NCBI GenBank assembly: GCA_003211275.1
Contig: QCTE01000014.1
Location: 1 to 36,274, forward strand
DNA length: 36,274 bases
Reading direction: 5' to 3'
DNA from: Synechococcus sp. AG-673-A03
Lineage (GTDB): Bacteria > Cyanobacteriota > Cyanobacteriia > PCC-6307 > Cyanobiaceae
Part shown: positions 24,795-33,082 of the stretch, piece by piece
Layout of the letters: each line of letters begins with the position of its first letter
Numbering within the stretch: the first letter of the stretch is position 1
The notes under the pieces: model-generated
The model's input: only the letters and a program-made list of their open reading frames with translations
The model's database searches: none
What the model was told of the DNA's origin: nothing
Position numbers and translations under genes: made by a program

Positions 24795-25129
24795 TCAAAG
24801 GGTTTGCTCAGCTTTTCTTGCGAATGGAGACCTTTCATAAAGCGATTGTCTGGCTCGCTCGATATCGACCAAAAGTCCGTTTTGGGTACTCAGGTCATCT
24901 AGCTGGAGATCGATAGGCCATGGCAAGAGCCAGTCTTCGAGGGTTGTTCCGAGTTCGAATAACTCCCCGAGATCCATTGTGGAGCCTTGAGGTATAGATC
25001 AATGTCGGATCCAGCTTGCTGTCGCCCTGGCGCCCGCGAGCCAAAAAGCGCTTTCTTTTGCACATGGGATTGGGTGCGTATCATTTCCAGTATTAATTTG
25101 TTGTCGGCTTGGGGAATTCCAGGGATCAT
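24795..25129 (-). pseudogene. Frameshifted MNT-family nucleotidyltransferase (MntA/HI0073-like)
   Basis: The first part (25129 down to about 24978) encodes an intact minimal-nucleotidyltransferase core, KKALFGSRAPGRQQAGSDID, with the GSx(10)DxD pattern followed by LYLKAP. The frame then runs into nonfamily sequence. The continuation appears one base away as MDLGELFELGTTLEDWLLPW and IDLQLDDL, ending at 24795. The split falls near 24975-24982 at CCACAATGG, so a single-base indel explains it. Joined, the protein would be about 110 residues, normal for MNT proteins paired with HEPN or HI0074-type partners. The start ATG overlaps the upstream partner's stop by 4 bases. It is a broken toxin-antitoxin or substrate-modifying pair, unless the shift is a sequencing error. 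Confidence 0.75.
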
Positions 25130-25362
25130 CGGTTTTGCTCGGCTCGGAAGTGCAGCTCTTGCTGCAGGCTTTTTAGTGCTTTCCCGTGTTGCCTAGCAAT
25201 TAGGTGTGAGATTTCTTCTGTTCGTGCAGGGTTGTAGGTATGGCTGGTCAGGTTGAGACTGCGGATCGTCGCCATCCATGTGATTTCAGTGCTAGTTGGC
25301 AGAAGCTCTTCCACCACAGCTTGGTGAAATAGATCCCTGGAACCACTGATGCCTTGGACGTC
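25126..25362 (-). pseudogene. 5'-truncated HEPN/HI0074-type nucleotidyltransferase partner
   Basis: An open minus-strand frame of 78 codons, closed upstream by an in-frame TGA at 25363-25365. It encodes GISGSRDLFHQAVVEELLP, then WMATIRSLNLTSHTYNPART, and ends LHFRAEQNR. The (R/S)NLTSHTYN motif is the hallmark of the HI0074 group of HEPN-like proteins, normally about 130-145 residues. Roughly the N-terminal 60 residues are missing or scrambled. A further in-frame stop lies just upstream. Together with the frameshifted MNT gene this is a dead HEPN/MNT pair. Confidence 0.7.
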
Positions 25363-25881
25363 TCATAAATTATTGAGTAAAGGGCACCTGAGCTATTGGA
25401 TGTTCTTGAGCGCCTGGATCAATTCTTCGTTTGAATTAATCCTTGTTGCTCCAGCTTGCTGAGGGGGGGCTTACAGCGAGAGTGAGCTCTCGTTCAGGTT
25501 ATCTAACCAATGAATTTCAGTGGTACTGAAGTACTTGCTCAGGGAGGCAGGGTTCATCGGCCCTGTGCTGTGCCATTATTGACTTGAGACTGAGAAAGTT
25601 GAGCTTCGCTCCTTTCCATTTCAGAACGTAGAAATGTTATCTCTTATTGGCTTCTGCTGTGCTCTTAGGCTGTAGCGAGAGTTTGACGCGGATATTTTGT
25701 ATTTCGAAAATTGCAATTCGAGATTATTCGATGACAGATAATGGAGGGTAAAGGTTTAGCTGTCAGCTTGAGTTTATCATTTTTGTCTTTTAATGTATCT
25801 AGAATCTCTTGAGGGCTAAAAGCTAAAACTTTAGATTGATCAAGAATATTTCTTCTTAGGTTGCTGTTTCTCAATTGTGAC
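25363..25881. other. Degraded non-coding stretch with possible minus-strand gene scraps
   Basis: No intact gene. On the minus strand short readable pieces remain: RINSNEELIQALKNIQ near 25390-25450 behind a 7-C run, a piece beginning MNPASLSKYFSTTEI near 25475-25560, and an open stretch at 25665-25880 with LAFSPQEILDTLKDKNDKLK. That last frame continues into the antisense of the hisS copy, so its true 5' end is lost. I recognise none of them. They look like remains of genes cut by rearrangement. Confidence 0.4.
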
Positions 25882-26289
25882 CTCCAGAGCCTTCGAGGCA
25901 TGGTCGATCTTCTGCCCGATCAGACTCGCCGCTGGCAAGCGGTGGAGGCTGTGGCCCGTGCACATTTCCTGCGCTCTGGGGTCAGGGAGATTCGTACGCC
26001 TTTGCTTGAGGTGACAGACCTCTTCGCTCGTGGGATTGGAGAAGCCACTGACGTAGTGGGTAAGGAGATGTACTCCTTCATGGACCGTAGTGAACGCTCT
26101 TGCACGCTGCGTCCTGAGGGCACCGCCTCGGTTGTGCGCGCAGCAGTGCAACATGGCCTACTAAGTCAGGGGGTGCAGAAGCTTTGGTACTCAGGGCCAA
26201 TGTTTCGCTACGAGCGCCCTCAAGCCGGTCGCCAGCGTCAGTTTCATCAGATCGGCGTTGAATTTCTTGGAGTGAGTAGCGCTCGCAGT
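25882..26289 (+). repeat. 408-bp perfect direct repeat, copy 2
   Basis: Identical to 23223-23630 within hisS. It lacks the hisS start codon and its first two sense codons. Upstream, a chance TTG at 25861 keeps the frame open (LLFLNCD before LQSLRG). Confidence 0.95.
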
Positions 26290-26355
26290 TTTGGATGCTC
26301 TCAGCGAAAAAAGTTCATAGCGTTTTGATGGTGTCCAGAGTGTGTTGAGTCAGCT
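25882..26355 (+). pseudogene. Truncated, internally deleted hisS copy
   Basis: A perfect copy of hisS codons 4-139 is joined at 26289/26290 to a stretch matching hisS 23882-23947. The intervening 251 bases are missing, and the joined tail differs at 8 of 66 positions. Because 251 is not a multiple of three, the frame shifts after the junction and stops at 26328. The product, if made, would be a 155-residue fragment with motif 1 and motif 2 but no motif 3 or anticodon domain. It cannot charge tRNA. It sits at the left edge of the AT-rich polysaccharide island. Confidence 0.9.
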
Positions 26356-26531
26356 TAAGAATGAAAGGTTAATATTACTGTAAGGCTCAAGTCCATAAAG
26401 GCTTTTGCTTATTATTTTGTGAGCCACGGCTAGCAAGCTGCGTATGTCCCTTCGAGTTCGGTCAGACAATTACTAGCTAATAAAGTAAGTTGTTATCAAA
26501 TCAAACAGAATTTGTTTTGCTTTATCAAGCA

Positions 26532-26561
26532 GCCTAATCGATCTAGCCATATCGATTAGGC
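26532..26561 (+). terminator. Perfect 11-bp hairpin, possible terminator
   Basis: GCCTAATCGAT pairs exactly with ATCGATTAGGC around an 8-base loop. A T-rich run (TTTTTATTTATT) starts about 9 bases after the stem, further than ideal for an intrinsic terminator. It may instead be a protein-binding inverted repeat, since the stem contains ATCGAT twice. Confidence 0.4.
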
Positions 26562-26954
26562 ATGGGCAGTTTTTATTTATTATTAGGAAGTCGATACCGG
26601 TGAACTATTCATGAGGTGTCTGCCTGTGAGGAGCAAAAAGCTCGGAGTGAGTTGCTTTTGAAGTTTTGTTTCTAATAGTGACCTTCTTGAAAGTGCCACT
26701 ACGTTTAAGTTAACGGATTATCCGGTGCTAGTTTTATTTTAATAATTACTCTGAGATGGTGATGTGTCTATGTCAAGACGAACTTAGTCGTGTCGCTAGT
26801 TGAATCAAAAAATCTGGACTATTTCAGCAACGCTTAATCTCTTTTTTTAGTTGCCGCTTTTGCCATTAAACTCATTAAGGTGTTTCGCTTTGTGGTAACT
26901 CCAATTAGTGTCGTTAAGAGGTGATAATAAGCTTTGTCAGCGGCAATTGCTGCA

Positions 26955-26983
26955 TTGGCTTAGTATTTGGTTTGGGTTACAAT
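26955..26983 (+). promoter_or_regulatory. Candidate sigma70-type promoter for the epimerase operon
   Basis: TTGGCT at 26955-26960 and TACAAT at 26978-26983 are separated by exactly 17 bases and lie 21 bases before the ATG at 27005. The -35 box matches four of six consensus bases, the -10 box five of six. A leader of about 15 bases is implied. Confidence 0.4.
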
Positions 26984-27004
26984 CGCTAAATAATTTACGC
27001 TTGT

Positions 27005-28027
27005 ATGACCGTACTCATTACCGGTGCCGCCGGATTCATTGGTTTTCACCTAAGCAAACGTCTGCTGGAGTCCGGCACACCAGTTGTTGGCTTTGACAAT
27101 GTGAATCCCTATTACGATCCTTCCTTAAAGCGAGCGCGAATTGCCCAGTTGAAGGTCGCTGCTCAGCTTGCAGGAACATCTTTCCAGTTAATTGAAGCCA
27201 ATCTAGAGGATTCTCAGGCAGTCAAGGCTGCGTTTGCAACTCATAAGCCTGAGAAAGTAGTCAATTTAGCCGCGCAAGCAGGTGTTCGCTATTCAATTGA
27301 GAATCCAGTAGCTTATATAAAGAGCAATTTAAATGGTTTTGGTCATATTCTTGAAGGATGCCGTCATTACGATGTAAAGCATTTGGTCTATGCCTCAAGT
27401 AGCTCAGTTTACGGAGGTAACACCAGCCTGCCTTTTTCTGAAGGCCAAGGAGTTGACCATCCAGTGAGTCTTTATGCAGCAAGTAAAAAGGCAAATGAAT
27501 TAATGGCTCATACTTATAGCCATCTATATGGTCTTCCTGCAACAGGACTTAGATTTTTTACTGTATATGGACCGTGGGGACGACCTGATATGGCTTTGTT
27601 TCTGTTTACAAAAGCGATCTTAGCTGGTGATCCGATACAGGTCTTCAATAATGGCGAAATGGTCAGAGACTTTACGTACATCGATGATATTGTTGAAAGC
27701 CTAATTAGAGTGTTGGATAAACCAGCAACTCCTGATCTAAACTTCAATTCTTCTCACCCAGATCCTTCGACCAGCTGGGCCCCATATCGTGTTTTCAATA
27801 TCGGGAATTCAAGACCTACTCCTCTAATGAACTATATAGAGGCTGTTGAAAATGCCTTGGAAATACAAGCTGTGAAGAATTTTCTCCCGATGCAACCTGG
27901 TGATGTGCCCGCTACGGCATCAGACACTTCAGCACTAGAATCTTGGATCAATTTTAAGCCAAGTACGTCGATAAATGAGGGAGTTTCTAAATTTGTGTCC
28001 TGGTACCGTAAATTTTACAATGTTTGA
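27005..28027 (+). CDS. UDP-glucuronate 4-epimerase-like NAD-dependent epimerase
   Basis: A 340-residue extended SDR, probably converting UDP-glucuronate to UDP-galacturonate for surface polysaccharide. The NAD-binding TGAAGFIGFH is at 6-15. DNVNPYYDPSLKRARI, just after it, is characteristic of the CapI/LspL type of glucuronate epimerase. SSSSVYG is at 131-137 and the catalytic YAASK at 157-161. FFTVYGPWGRPDMALF and MQPGDVPAT in the C-terminal half are also of this group. It is first in a run with a nucleotide-sugar dehydrogenase that could supply its substrate. Base composition is clearly lower in GC than in the genes left of hisS. Confidence 0.87.
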   Translation: MTVLITGAAGFIGFHLSKRLLESGTPVVGFDNVNPYYDPSLKRARIAQLKVAAQLAGTSFQLIEANLEDSQAVKAAFATHKPEKVVNLAAQAGVRYSIENPVAYIKSNLNGFGHILEGCRHYDVKHLVYASSSSVYGGNTSLPFSEGQGVDHPVSLYAASKKANELMAHTYSHLYGLPATGLRFFTVYGPWGRPDMALFLFTKAILAGDPIQVFNNGEMVRDFTYIDDIVESLIRVLDKPATPDLNFNSSHPDPSTSWAPYRVFNIGNSRPTPLMNYIEAVENALEIQAVKNFLPMQPGDVPATASDTSALESWINFKPSTSINEGVSKFVSWYRKFYNV

Positions 28028-28066
28028 TAATCCTTGCATGGTTGTAGACCCCTTTCGGAGTTTGAT

Positions 28067-29407
28067 TTGAAAGCTAACTTTCCATCTCACAGTAATTGCA
28101 CTGTAGCAATAATTGGCATGGGCTACGTCGGTCTGCCGCTGGCAGTTGAATTTGCCAAAGTTCAGTCATGCAGAAGCACGTCTGTTCCTCTGCATCGCCG
28201 CGTTATTGGCTTTGATGTAAATAATTCTCGCTTAGAAGAATTGAAGCAGGGGATCGACCGTACAAATGAAATAAGCAATCAAGAGCTTCAGTCTGCTCAT
28301 TTGTTGGACTTCACTGATGATCCAGCTCAGCTTGCTCAAGCAGATGTTTTTATAGTAACTGTGCCTACGCCTATAGATAGCGCTAAGCAGCCAGATTTAA
28401 GACCACTTAAGAAGGCCAGCATAACGGTGGGTCGTGCTTTAAAACTTCGAGTATCGAATACTACGCCAATTGTTGTCTTCGAAAGTACTGTGTATCCCGG
28501 TGCTACAGAAGAAATTTGTGTCCCGATTTTAGAGAGCGAGTCAAACCTTGGCTTTAATGATGGTTTTTGCTGTGGTTACAGCCCAGAAAGAATCAACCCC
28601 GGAGACACTAGGCATAGGCTTACCAATATAATTAAGGTAACAAGTGGCAGTACAACCGAAGCATCAGTATGGATCGACAATTTTTATGCATCCATAATTG
28701 AAGCTGGAACTCATAAAGCTCCAAGCTTAAAAATTGCTGAGGCCGCTAAAGTAATTGAAAATACACAACGCGATCTGAATATCGCTCTAGTTAACGAGCT
28801 GGCCATAATTTTTCATCAAATGGGAATAGACACGCTTGATGTTTTAGAGGCAGCAGGCACTAAGTGGAATTTTCTACCTTTTAGACCTGGCTTAGTAGGT
28901 GGTCATTGTATTGGAGTTGATCCTTATTATCTCACTCACAAGGCTGAGCAGCTTGGATATCATCCAGAGGTCGTTTTAGCAGGGCGTCGTATAAATGACG
29001 GCATGGGTCGTTGGGTGGTAGAGCAGCTGGTGCTTGAGATGGCTCGCAGAGGGAAAATTATCGCAGGAGCTCAAGTTCTTGTTTTGGGTTTAAGTTTTAA
29101 GGAGAATTGCCCCGACTTGCGCAATACGAGAGTTGTTGAATTAGTTGCTTCACTTAAAAACTACGGGATCAAACCACTTGTTGTAGATCCGTGGGTGGAT
29201 GCATTTGATGCTAGTCAAGAATTTGGTCTAAACGTGGAAAAATCTATTCCTACTGAGCAACGCTTTGCAGCTGTTATCGCCGCTGTCGCACACCGACAGT
29301 TTGTGACTATCCCAGAGCAACGATGGTTTGAGCTACTTGAAGTGGACGGTGTATTACTGGATCTCAAGGGTGTGGTTCCGCGCGGTCTTAAACCTTGGCG
29401 ACTGTGA
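28067..29407 (+). CDS. Nucleotide-sugar dehydrogenase (UDP-Glc/UDP-GlcNAc/GalNAc dehydrogenase family, TviB/WbpA-like)
   Basis: NAD-dependent four-electron oxidation of a UDP-hexose or UDP-HexNAc to the uronate. About 446 residues. The NAD-binding GMGYVGLP is at 17-24, Lys228 lies in AEAAKVIENTQRDLNIA, and the catalytic Cys281 in GLVGGHCIGVDPYY. GFDVNNSRLEELKQGIDRTN and the SFKENCPDLRNTRV segment favour the TviB/WbpA side over plain UDP-glucose dehydrogenase. Substrate choice remains open, and the adjacent CapI-like epimerase would favour a glucuronate product. There is no ATG near the conserved start. I chose TTG 28067 because CGGAG lies 6 bases before it; TTG 28034 would add 11 residues. 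Confidence 0.85.
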   Translation: MKANFPSHSNCTVAIIGMGYVGLPLAVEFAKVQSCRSTSVPLHRRVIGFDVNNSRLEELKQGIDRTNEISNQELQSAHLLDFTDDPAQLAQADVFIVTVPTPIDSAKQPDLRPLKKASITVGRALKLRVSNTTPIVVFESTVYPGATEEICVPILESESNLGFNDGFCCGYSPERINPGDTRHRLTNIIKVTSGSTTEASVWIDNFYASIIEAGTHKAPSLKIAEAAKVIENTQRDLNIALVNELAIIFHQMGIDTLDVLEAAGTKWNFLPFRPGLVGGHCIGVDPYYLTHKAEQLGYHPEVVLAGRRINDGMGRWVVEQLVLEMARRGKIIAGAQVLVLGLSFKENCPDLRNTRVVELVASLKNYGIKPLVVDPWVDAFDASQEFGLNVEKSIPTEQRFAAVIAAVAHRQFVTIPEQRWFELLEVDGVLLDLKGVVPRGLKPWRL

Positions 29408-29439
29408 TTACTACGATCAATTCAATTCATTTTTGAGCA

Positions 29440-31215
29440 TTGCCTTCTAAATCTACAAGTAATTCAGCATCAACAAGATCTTTGCTATTTGGCATTTGGC
29501 GACACTTGAGTCGCCGACGTCGATTGCAGTTGGGACTAATCTTTTTAGTAATGCTAGCCAGCGGATTAGCAGAGTTAGTCTCTCTTGGAGCTGTTCTTCC
29601 ATTTCTGGGAGTTTTAAGTGACCCTGAACTTCTGTGGCAGCAACCTTTTATCAAAGAGTATGCTATCCAAATTGGATTAACCAATCCAAGTCAATTGTTG
29701 TTACCAGTTACATTCGTTTTTACGCTTGTGGTTGTGTTTGGGGCTTTTATTCGGCTAACTAATCTGTGGTTAAATGGACGTTTGGCCGCTGCTATTGGTT
29801 CCGATCTGAGCTGCGAGGCTTATCGACGCACGCTTTATCAACCTTATGAGGTGCATTTACAGCTGAATAGTGCGGCCGTTATAACTAGCATCACTACTCA
29901 TATCAATAGAACTATTGCTGCGATATCTGCATTTCTGCAGATGATCACTGCTTTGGTTGTTTCGCTGGGTCTTTTAACAGGTCTTTTGCTTATCGATTGG
30001 ACCATTGCGCTTTCAGTATCAGTACTTTTTGGTAGTGTCTATTACCTCTTGGCTGTGACAGCGCGTAGAGAACTACGTATTAATAGTCAGCTTATTTCTG
30101 AAACAGCTAAGCAGCAAATTAAAGCTTTGCAGGAGGGGCTTGGTGCGATTCGCGATGTGTTGCTTGATGGCAATCAAGGTTTGTATGTTGATATTTACCG
30201 TGAAGCGGACGTACCACAGCGGAAGAAACAGGTCAGGAACCAGTTTTTAGGGATTTTCCCCCGTTATGCAGTCGAGGCATTAGGTCTTGTTTCTATTGCC
30301 TTGCTGGGCGGACTTTTGGTTTACCAGCAGGGTTCTGATGCTGCCGTTATTCCCTTGCTGGGTGCTATTGCTCTAGGCGCTCAAAGGCTTTTGCCAGCAT
30401 TACAGCAGGTTTATAGCGGTTGGTCGAGGCTTAAGAGCTTCAATGCTGACTTAGCAGGTGTTCTTGCTTTACTTAACCAGCCACTTCCGCCCTCTGAGGT
30501 CGCATCCGAAGCACTTCAATTTTTTGATTCGATTCGTTTCGATTCTGTTTACTTCGGCTATGGACCTGGCCAAAAGGACGTAATTGGGGGGGGTGATCTT
30601 GAGATTCGATGCGGTGAGCGTATTGCTTTAATTGGAAGTACTGGTAGCGGAAAAAGCACAACAGTTGATTTATTAATGGGGTTGTTGAAACCCAATGCAG
30701 GTCGTATTTTAATTGATGGGAATGACCTTCACGATCCTTCTCATCCTGAACGGTTGTCTGCGTGGCGCTTATCGATCGCTCATGTCCCTCAAAGCATTTA
30801 TTTAGCTGATAGTACGATTGCAGAAAATATTGCTTTTGGCTTGCCACATCATATGATTGATATGGAGTTATTGAAGATAGCTGCAGAACAAGCTCAGATT
30901 GCTCGTTTTATAGAAAGTATGCCAAGTGGATATTCCAGTTTTGTCGGAGAACGGGGTATTCGTCTCAGTGGAGGACAGCGTCAAAGGATTGGGATAGCAC
31001 GGGCTCTTTATAAGCAAGCAAAGGTAGTTGTTCTTGATGAGGCAACCAGCGCTCTCGATATCAGTACCGAAGATGCTGTGATTAAAGCGGTTGAATCCCT
31101 TAGCCGCGACCTTACGATTATTATGATCGCACATCGCTTAAGTACAATTGAGCATTGCGATCGTGTAATTCGATTGGAACGAGGGGTTCTTAATGAGCCA
31201 TCTCAAAGAAAATAA
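29440..31215 (+). CDS. ABC transporter, fused permease-ATPase (MsbA/flippase type)
   Basis: A 591-residue half-transporter with six membrane helices in the first 330 residues and one ATPase domain. Walker A GSTGSGKST is at 399-407, the Q-loop VPQSIYLADSTIAENI near 449-464, the signature LSGGQRQRIGIARAL at 509-523, and Walker B VVVLDEATSALD at 529-540. The H-loop AHRLST follows. As a homodimer it probably flips a lipid-linked glycan or exports a surface polysaccharide, as PglK/MsbA-like proteins do. Starts with TTG 29440, 32 bases after the dehydrogenase stop; no better start is in frame before the first helix. Membership of the sugar island supports a glycan substrate. Confidence 0.85.
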   Translation: MPSKSTSNSASTRSLLFGIWRHLSRRRRLQLGLIFLVMLASGLAELVSLGAVLPFLGVLSDPELLWQQPFIKEYAIQIGLTNPSQLLLPVTFVFTLVVVFGAFIRLTNLWLNGRLAAAIGSDLSCEAYRRTLYQPYEVHLQLNSAAVITSITTHINRTIAAISAFLQMITALVVSLGLLTGLLLIDWTIALSVSVLFGSVYYLLAVTARRELRINSQLISETAKQQIKALQEGLGAIRDVLLDGNQGLYVDIYREADVPQRKKQVRNQFLGIFPRYAVEALGLVSIALLGGLLVYQQGSDAAVIPLLGAIALGAQRLLPALQQVYSGWSRLKSFNADLAGVLALLNQPLPPSEVASEALQFFDSIRFDSVYFGYGPGQKDVIGGGDLEIRCGERIALIGSTGSGKSTTVDLLMGLLKPNAGRILIDGNDLHDPSHPERLSAWRLSIAHVPQSIYLADSTIAENIAFGLPHHMIDMELLKIAAEQAQIARFIESMPSGYSSFVGERGIRLSGGQRQRIGIARALYKQAKVVVLDEATSALDISTEDAVIKAVESLSRDLTIIMIAHRLSTIEHCDRVIRLERGVLNEPSQRK

Positions 31216-31493
31216 TTACAAAATTTATAGAACATGTCAATAAGTCAATTATTGCTGAAATTCGTAGATAATCCTGCATGAAAAGTATTTTCATTTACTT
31301 TCTATAGCACTGTAATGCAATATCCGTGAACCTTAAGTCAATTGTTTTCTTCAGGGGTTTCCATGATAAGAATTATGTGATTCTAAGTAAGAGTTGATTG
31401 TTCATCTATTGCAAAAACTTTTTAGCAATTACACAGTAGCCTGATGCGTCAGCTAGGTTAGGGAGGTAAACTGCTATTGTTGCTCTGCTTTAA
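31216..31493. other. Intergenic region upstream of the FdtA/FdtB operon
   Basis: 278 bases without a gene. A short AT-rich hairpin (ATGAAAA/TTTTCAT around GTA, 31278-31294) could be a weak terminator for the ABC gene. The promoter of the downstream operon should lie here, but I see no box pair strong enough to call. Confidence 0.35.
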
Positions 31494-32168
31494 ATGAATT
31501 CCTCTGAGTTAATAATCGTCGGTACCGGAGAAACCGCCAGATTAGCATATAATTATTTTATGCAAACTAACAAATATTCTGTGGTGGCTTTTGCAGTAAG
31601 TCAAGAATACTTGAAAAGTGATTCATTTTTAGGCTTACCGGTCTGCCCATTAGAAAATATCAATAATCTTTTTCCACCTTCAACGTTTGTTGTTTTTGTC
31701 GCTGTTGGGTCCAACCGTTTAAATCAAGACAGGATGAATCTTTTTTGTGATCTAAAATCTAAAGGTTATTCTTTTGCAAGTTATGTTAGTCCCGACGTCT
31801 CTTTTCTTTCTGACGATGTTAAAATTGGTGAGAACTGCTTTATCCTTGAGGGGAATGTCTTGCAGTCTGGCGTTACTATCGGTGATAATGTGACATTATG
31901 GAGTGGTAATCACGTGGGCCATTGCTCTATGATAAGTGACCATTGTTTTATATCGTCTCATTGTGTCATATCCGGTTTTGTGAAGATTGGGTCACGTTCA
32001 TTTTTAGGTGTTAATTCTACAATTGAGGACAATGCTTCTATCGGTGTTGATAATTTTATTGGTGCATCCGTTTTAATTAGAGGTAAAACTCCTGATAATA
32101 GTGTCTACCAAACTCCTTTGATTGAGCCTTCAAAAGTTTCTGCCAAACGTTTATTTAAGGTAAAATAA
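31494..32168 (+). CDS. NeuD-like sugar O-/N-acyltransferase (left-handed beta-helix)
   Basis: A 224-residue acyltransferase of the sialic-acid O-acetyltransferase/PglD type. The N-terminal Rossmann-like part (IIVGTGETARLAYNYF, 7-22) binds the nucleotide-sugar. The C-terminal half is a run of hexapeptide repeats (VKIGENCFILEGNV, VTIGDNVTLWSGNH, VKIGSRSFLGVNS and so on) ending IEPSKVSAKRLFKVK. It may acylate the amino sugar made by the FdtA/FdtB-like pair. Its stop overlaps the next start by 1 base (TAATG), so it opens a compact operon. Strongly AT-rich codon use. Confidence 0.85.
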   Translation: MNSSELIIVGTGETARLAYNYFMQTNKYSVVAFAVSQEYLKSDSFLGLPVCPLENINNLFPPSTFVVFVAVGSNRLNQDRMNLFCDLKSKGYSFASYVSPDVSFLSDDVKIGENCFILEGNVLQSGVTIGDNVTLWSGNHVGHCSMISDHCFISSHCVISGFVKIGSRSFLGVNSTIEDNASIGVDNFIGASVLIRGKTPDNSVYQTPLIEPSKVSAKRLFKVK

Positions 32169-33079
32169 TGCAGCTTACTTATCTTGGCAATATATACACC
32201 CCTCCATTTGATAGGTCTTGGAAGGATAACTCCGCATTAACCCCAACTCCTTTTTTATTAAATGATTCTACAATTAGAATCTTTTGTTCATTTCGAGACC
32301 TTGAAGGTATTGGTCGAATTGGATACGTAGATGTTTCCTCCAATGATCCGAGGGAAATATTAAGTGTATCTAAGAATCCTGTATTAGACTTAGGTTTGCC
32401 TGGTTATTTCGATGACAATGGGCTCATTCTAGGAGATATTATCAGGTACAAATCTGAAGTTAGACTTTATTACGTAGGTTTTCAGATACCAAGAAAGTGT
32501 AAGTTTTTAGCATTCTCCGGTTTGGCCCTAAGTCATGATAATGGAGATAATTTTATTAAACGTTCAACAGTCCCAATTGTTGACAGAATGACCGGATGTG
32601 AAACCATAAATGCTATTCATACAGTTTTATATGATAACAATAAATTTCGCGTTTGGTGCGGTTCAGGTAACAGTTGGGTTATTCATAATGGTGTTCAATA
32701 TCCATCCTATCAAGTGTCTTATCTAGAAAGTCGTGATGGTGTTGATTTTTCGGGGCAACTTTCATCAATCCATATTCCACTTCAGCCTAATGAATATCGA
32801 TTAGGCCGGCCTAGGGTATATAAATTAGATAACAAATATCTTATGCTCTTTACATATGCAAAAATTGGCGAAAGTTATCAAGTTGGAAGTGCTTGGTCTT
32901 CCGATGGATTCTCATGGTTAAGAGACAGTTCTCCAGCTCTGAAACTTGACAAAGATGCAATTGCTGATTGCGGAGTATTGTCTTATCCAACCTATCTTAA
33001 AACTAAGACTAATGAGTATATCTTTTTTAATGGCTCAAATATGGGTCAAAATGGTATTTATTGTGCAAGAGTGTGCTAA
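32168..33079 (+). CDS. Unknown protein, possible beta-propeller (GH43/GH32-like)
   Basis: A 303-residue protein with no signal peptide. The sequence has repeated blade-like units: TPTPFLLNDSTIRIFCSFRD, GLPGYFDDNGLILGDIIRY, HTVLYDNNKFRVWCGSG, RPRVYKLDNKYLMLFTYAK and SYPTYLKTKTNEYIFFNGS. Alternating D/N-turns and aromatic strands resemble five-bladed propellers of the arabinanase/levansucrase type. The canonical catalytic acids cannot be assigned with confidence. Lacking a signal peptide, it is probably cytoplasmic. Its place in an amino-sugar operon suggests it handles the sugar nucleotide or lipid-linked glycan. Function unknown. Confidence 0.6.
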   Translation: MQLTYLGNIYTPPFDRSWKDNSALTPTPFLLNDSTIRIFCSFRDLEGIGRIGYVDVSSNDPREILSVSKNPVLDLGLPGYFDDNGLILGDIIRYKSEVRLYYVGFQIPRKCKFLAFSGLALSHDNGDNFIKRSTVPIVDRMTGCETINAIHTVLYDNNKFRVWCGSGNSWVIHNGVQYPSYQVSYLESRDGVDFSGQLSSIHIPLQPNEYRLGRPRVYKLDNKYLMLFTYAKIGESYQVGSAWSSDGFSWLRDSSPALKLDKDAIADCGVLSYPTYLKTKTNEYIFFNGSNMGQNGIYCARVC

Positions 33080-33082
33080 GTC

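Larger units (their letters stand above)
26356..27004. other. AT-rich intergenic region before the polysaccharide genes
   Basis: 649 bases with no convincing gene on either strand. It contains one strong hairpin (26532-26561) and a promoter-like pair just before the epimerase gene. No tRNA cloverleaf or integrase was found. Confidence 0.5.

Noticed and set aside
25861-26328. Second functional hisS or HisZ-like paralog
   Set aside because: It is a 5' fragment with internal deletion and frameshift, lacking motif 3; a HisZ would be full length and divergent.
26430-26480. TTCGAGTTC string resembling a tRNA T-loop
   Set aside because: No acceptor or anticodon stem could be built around it.
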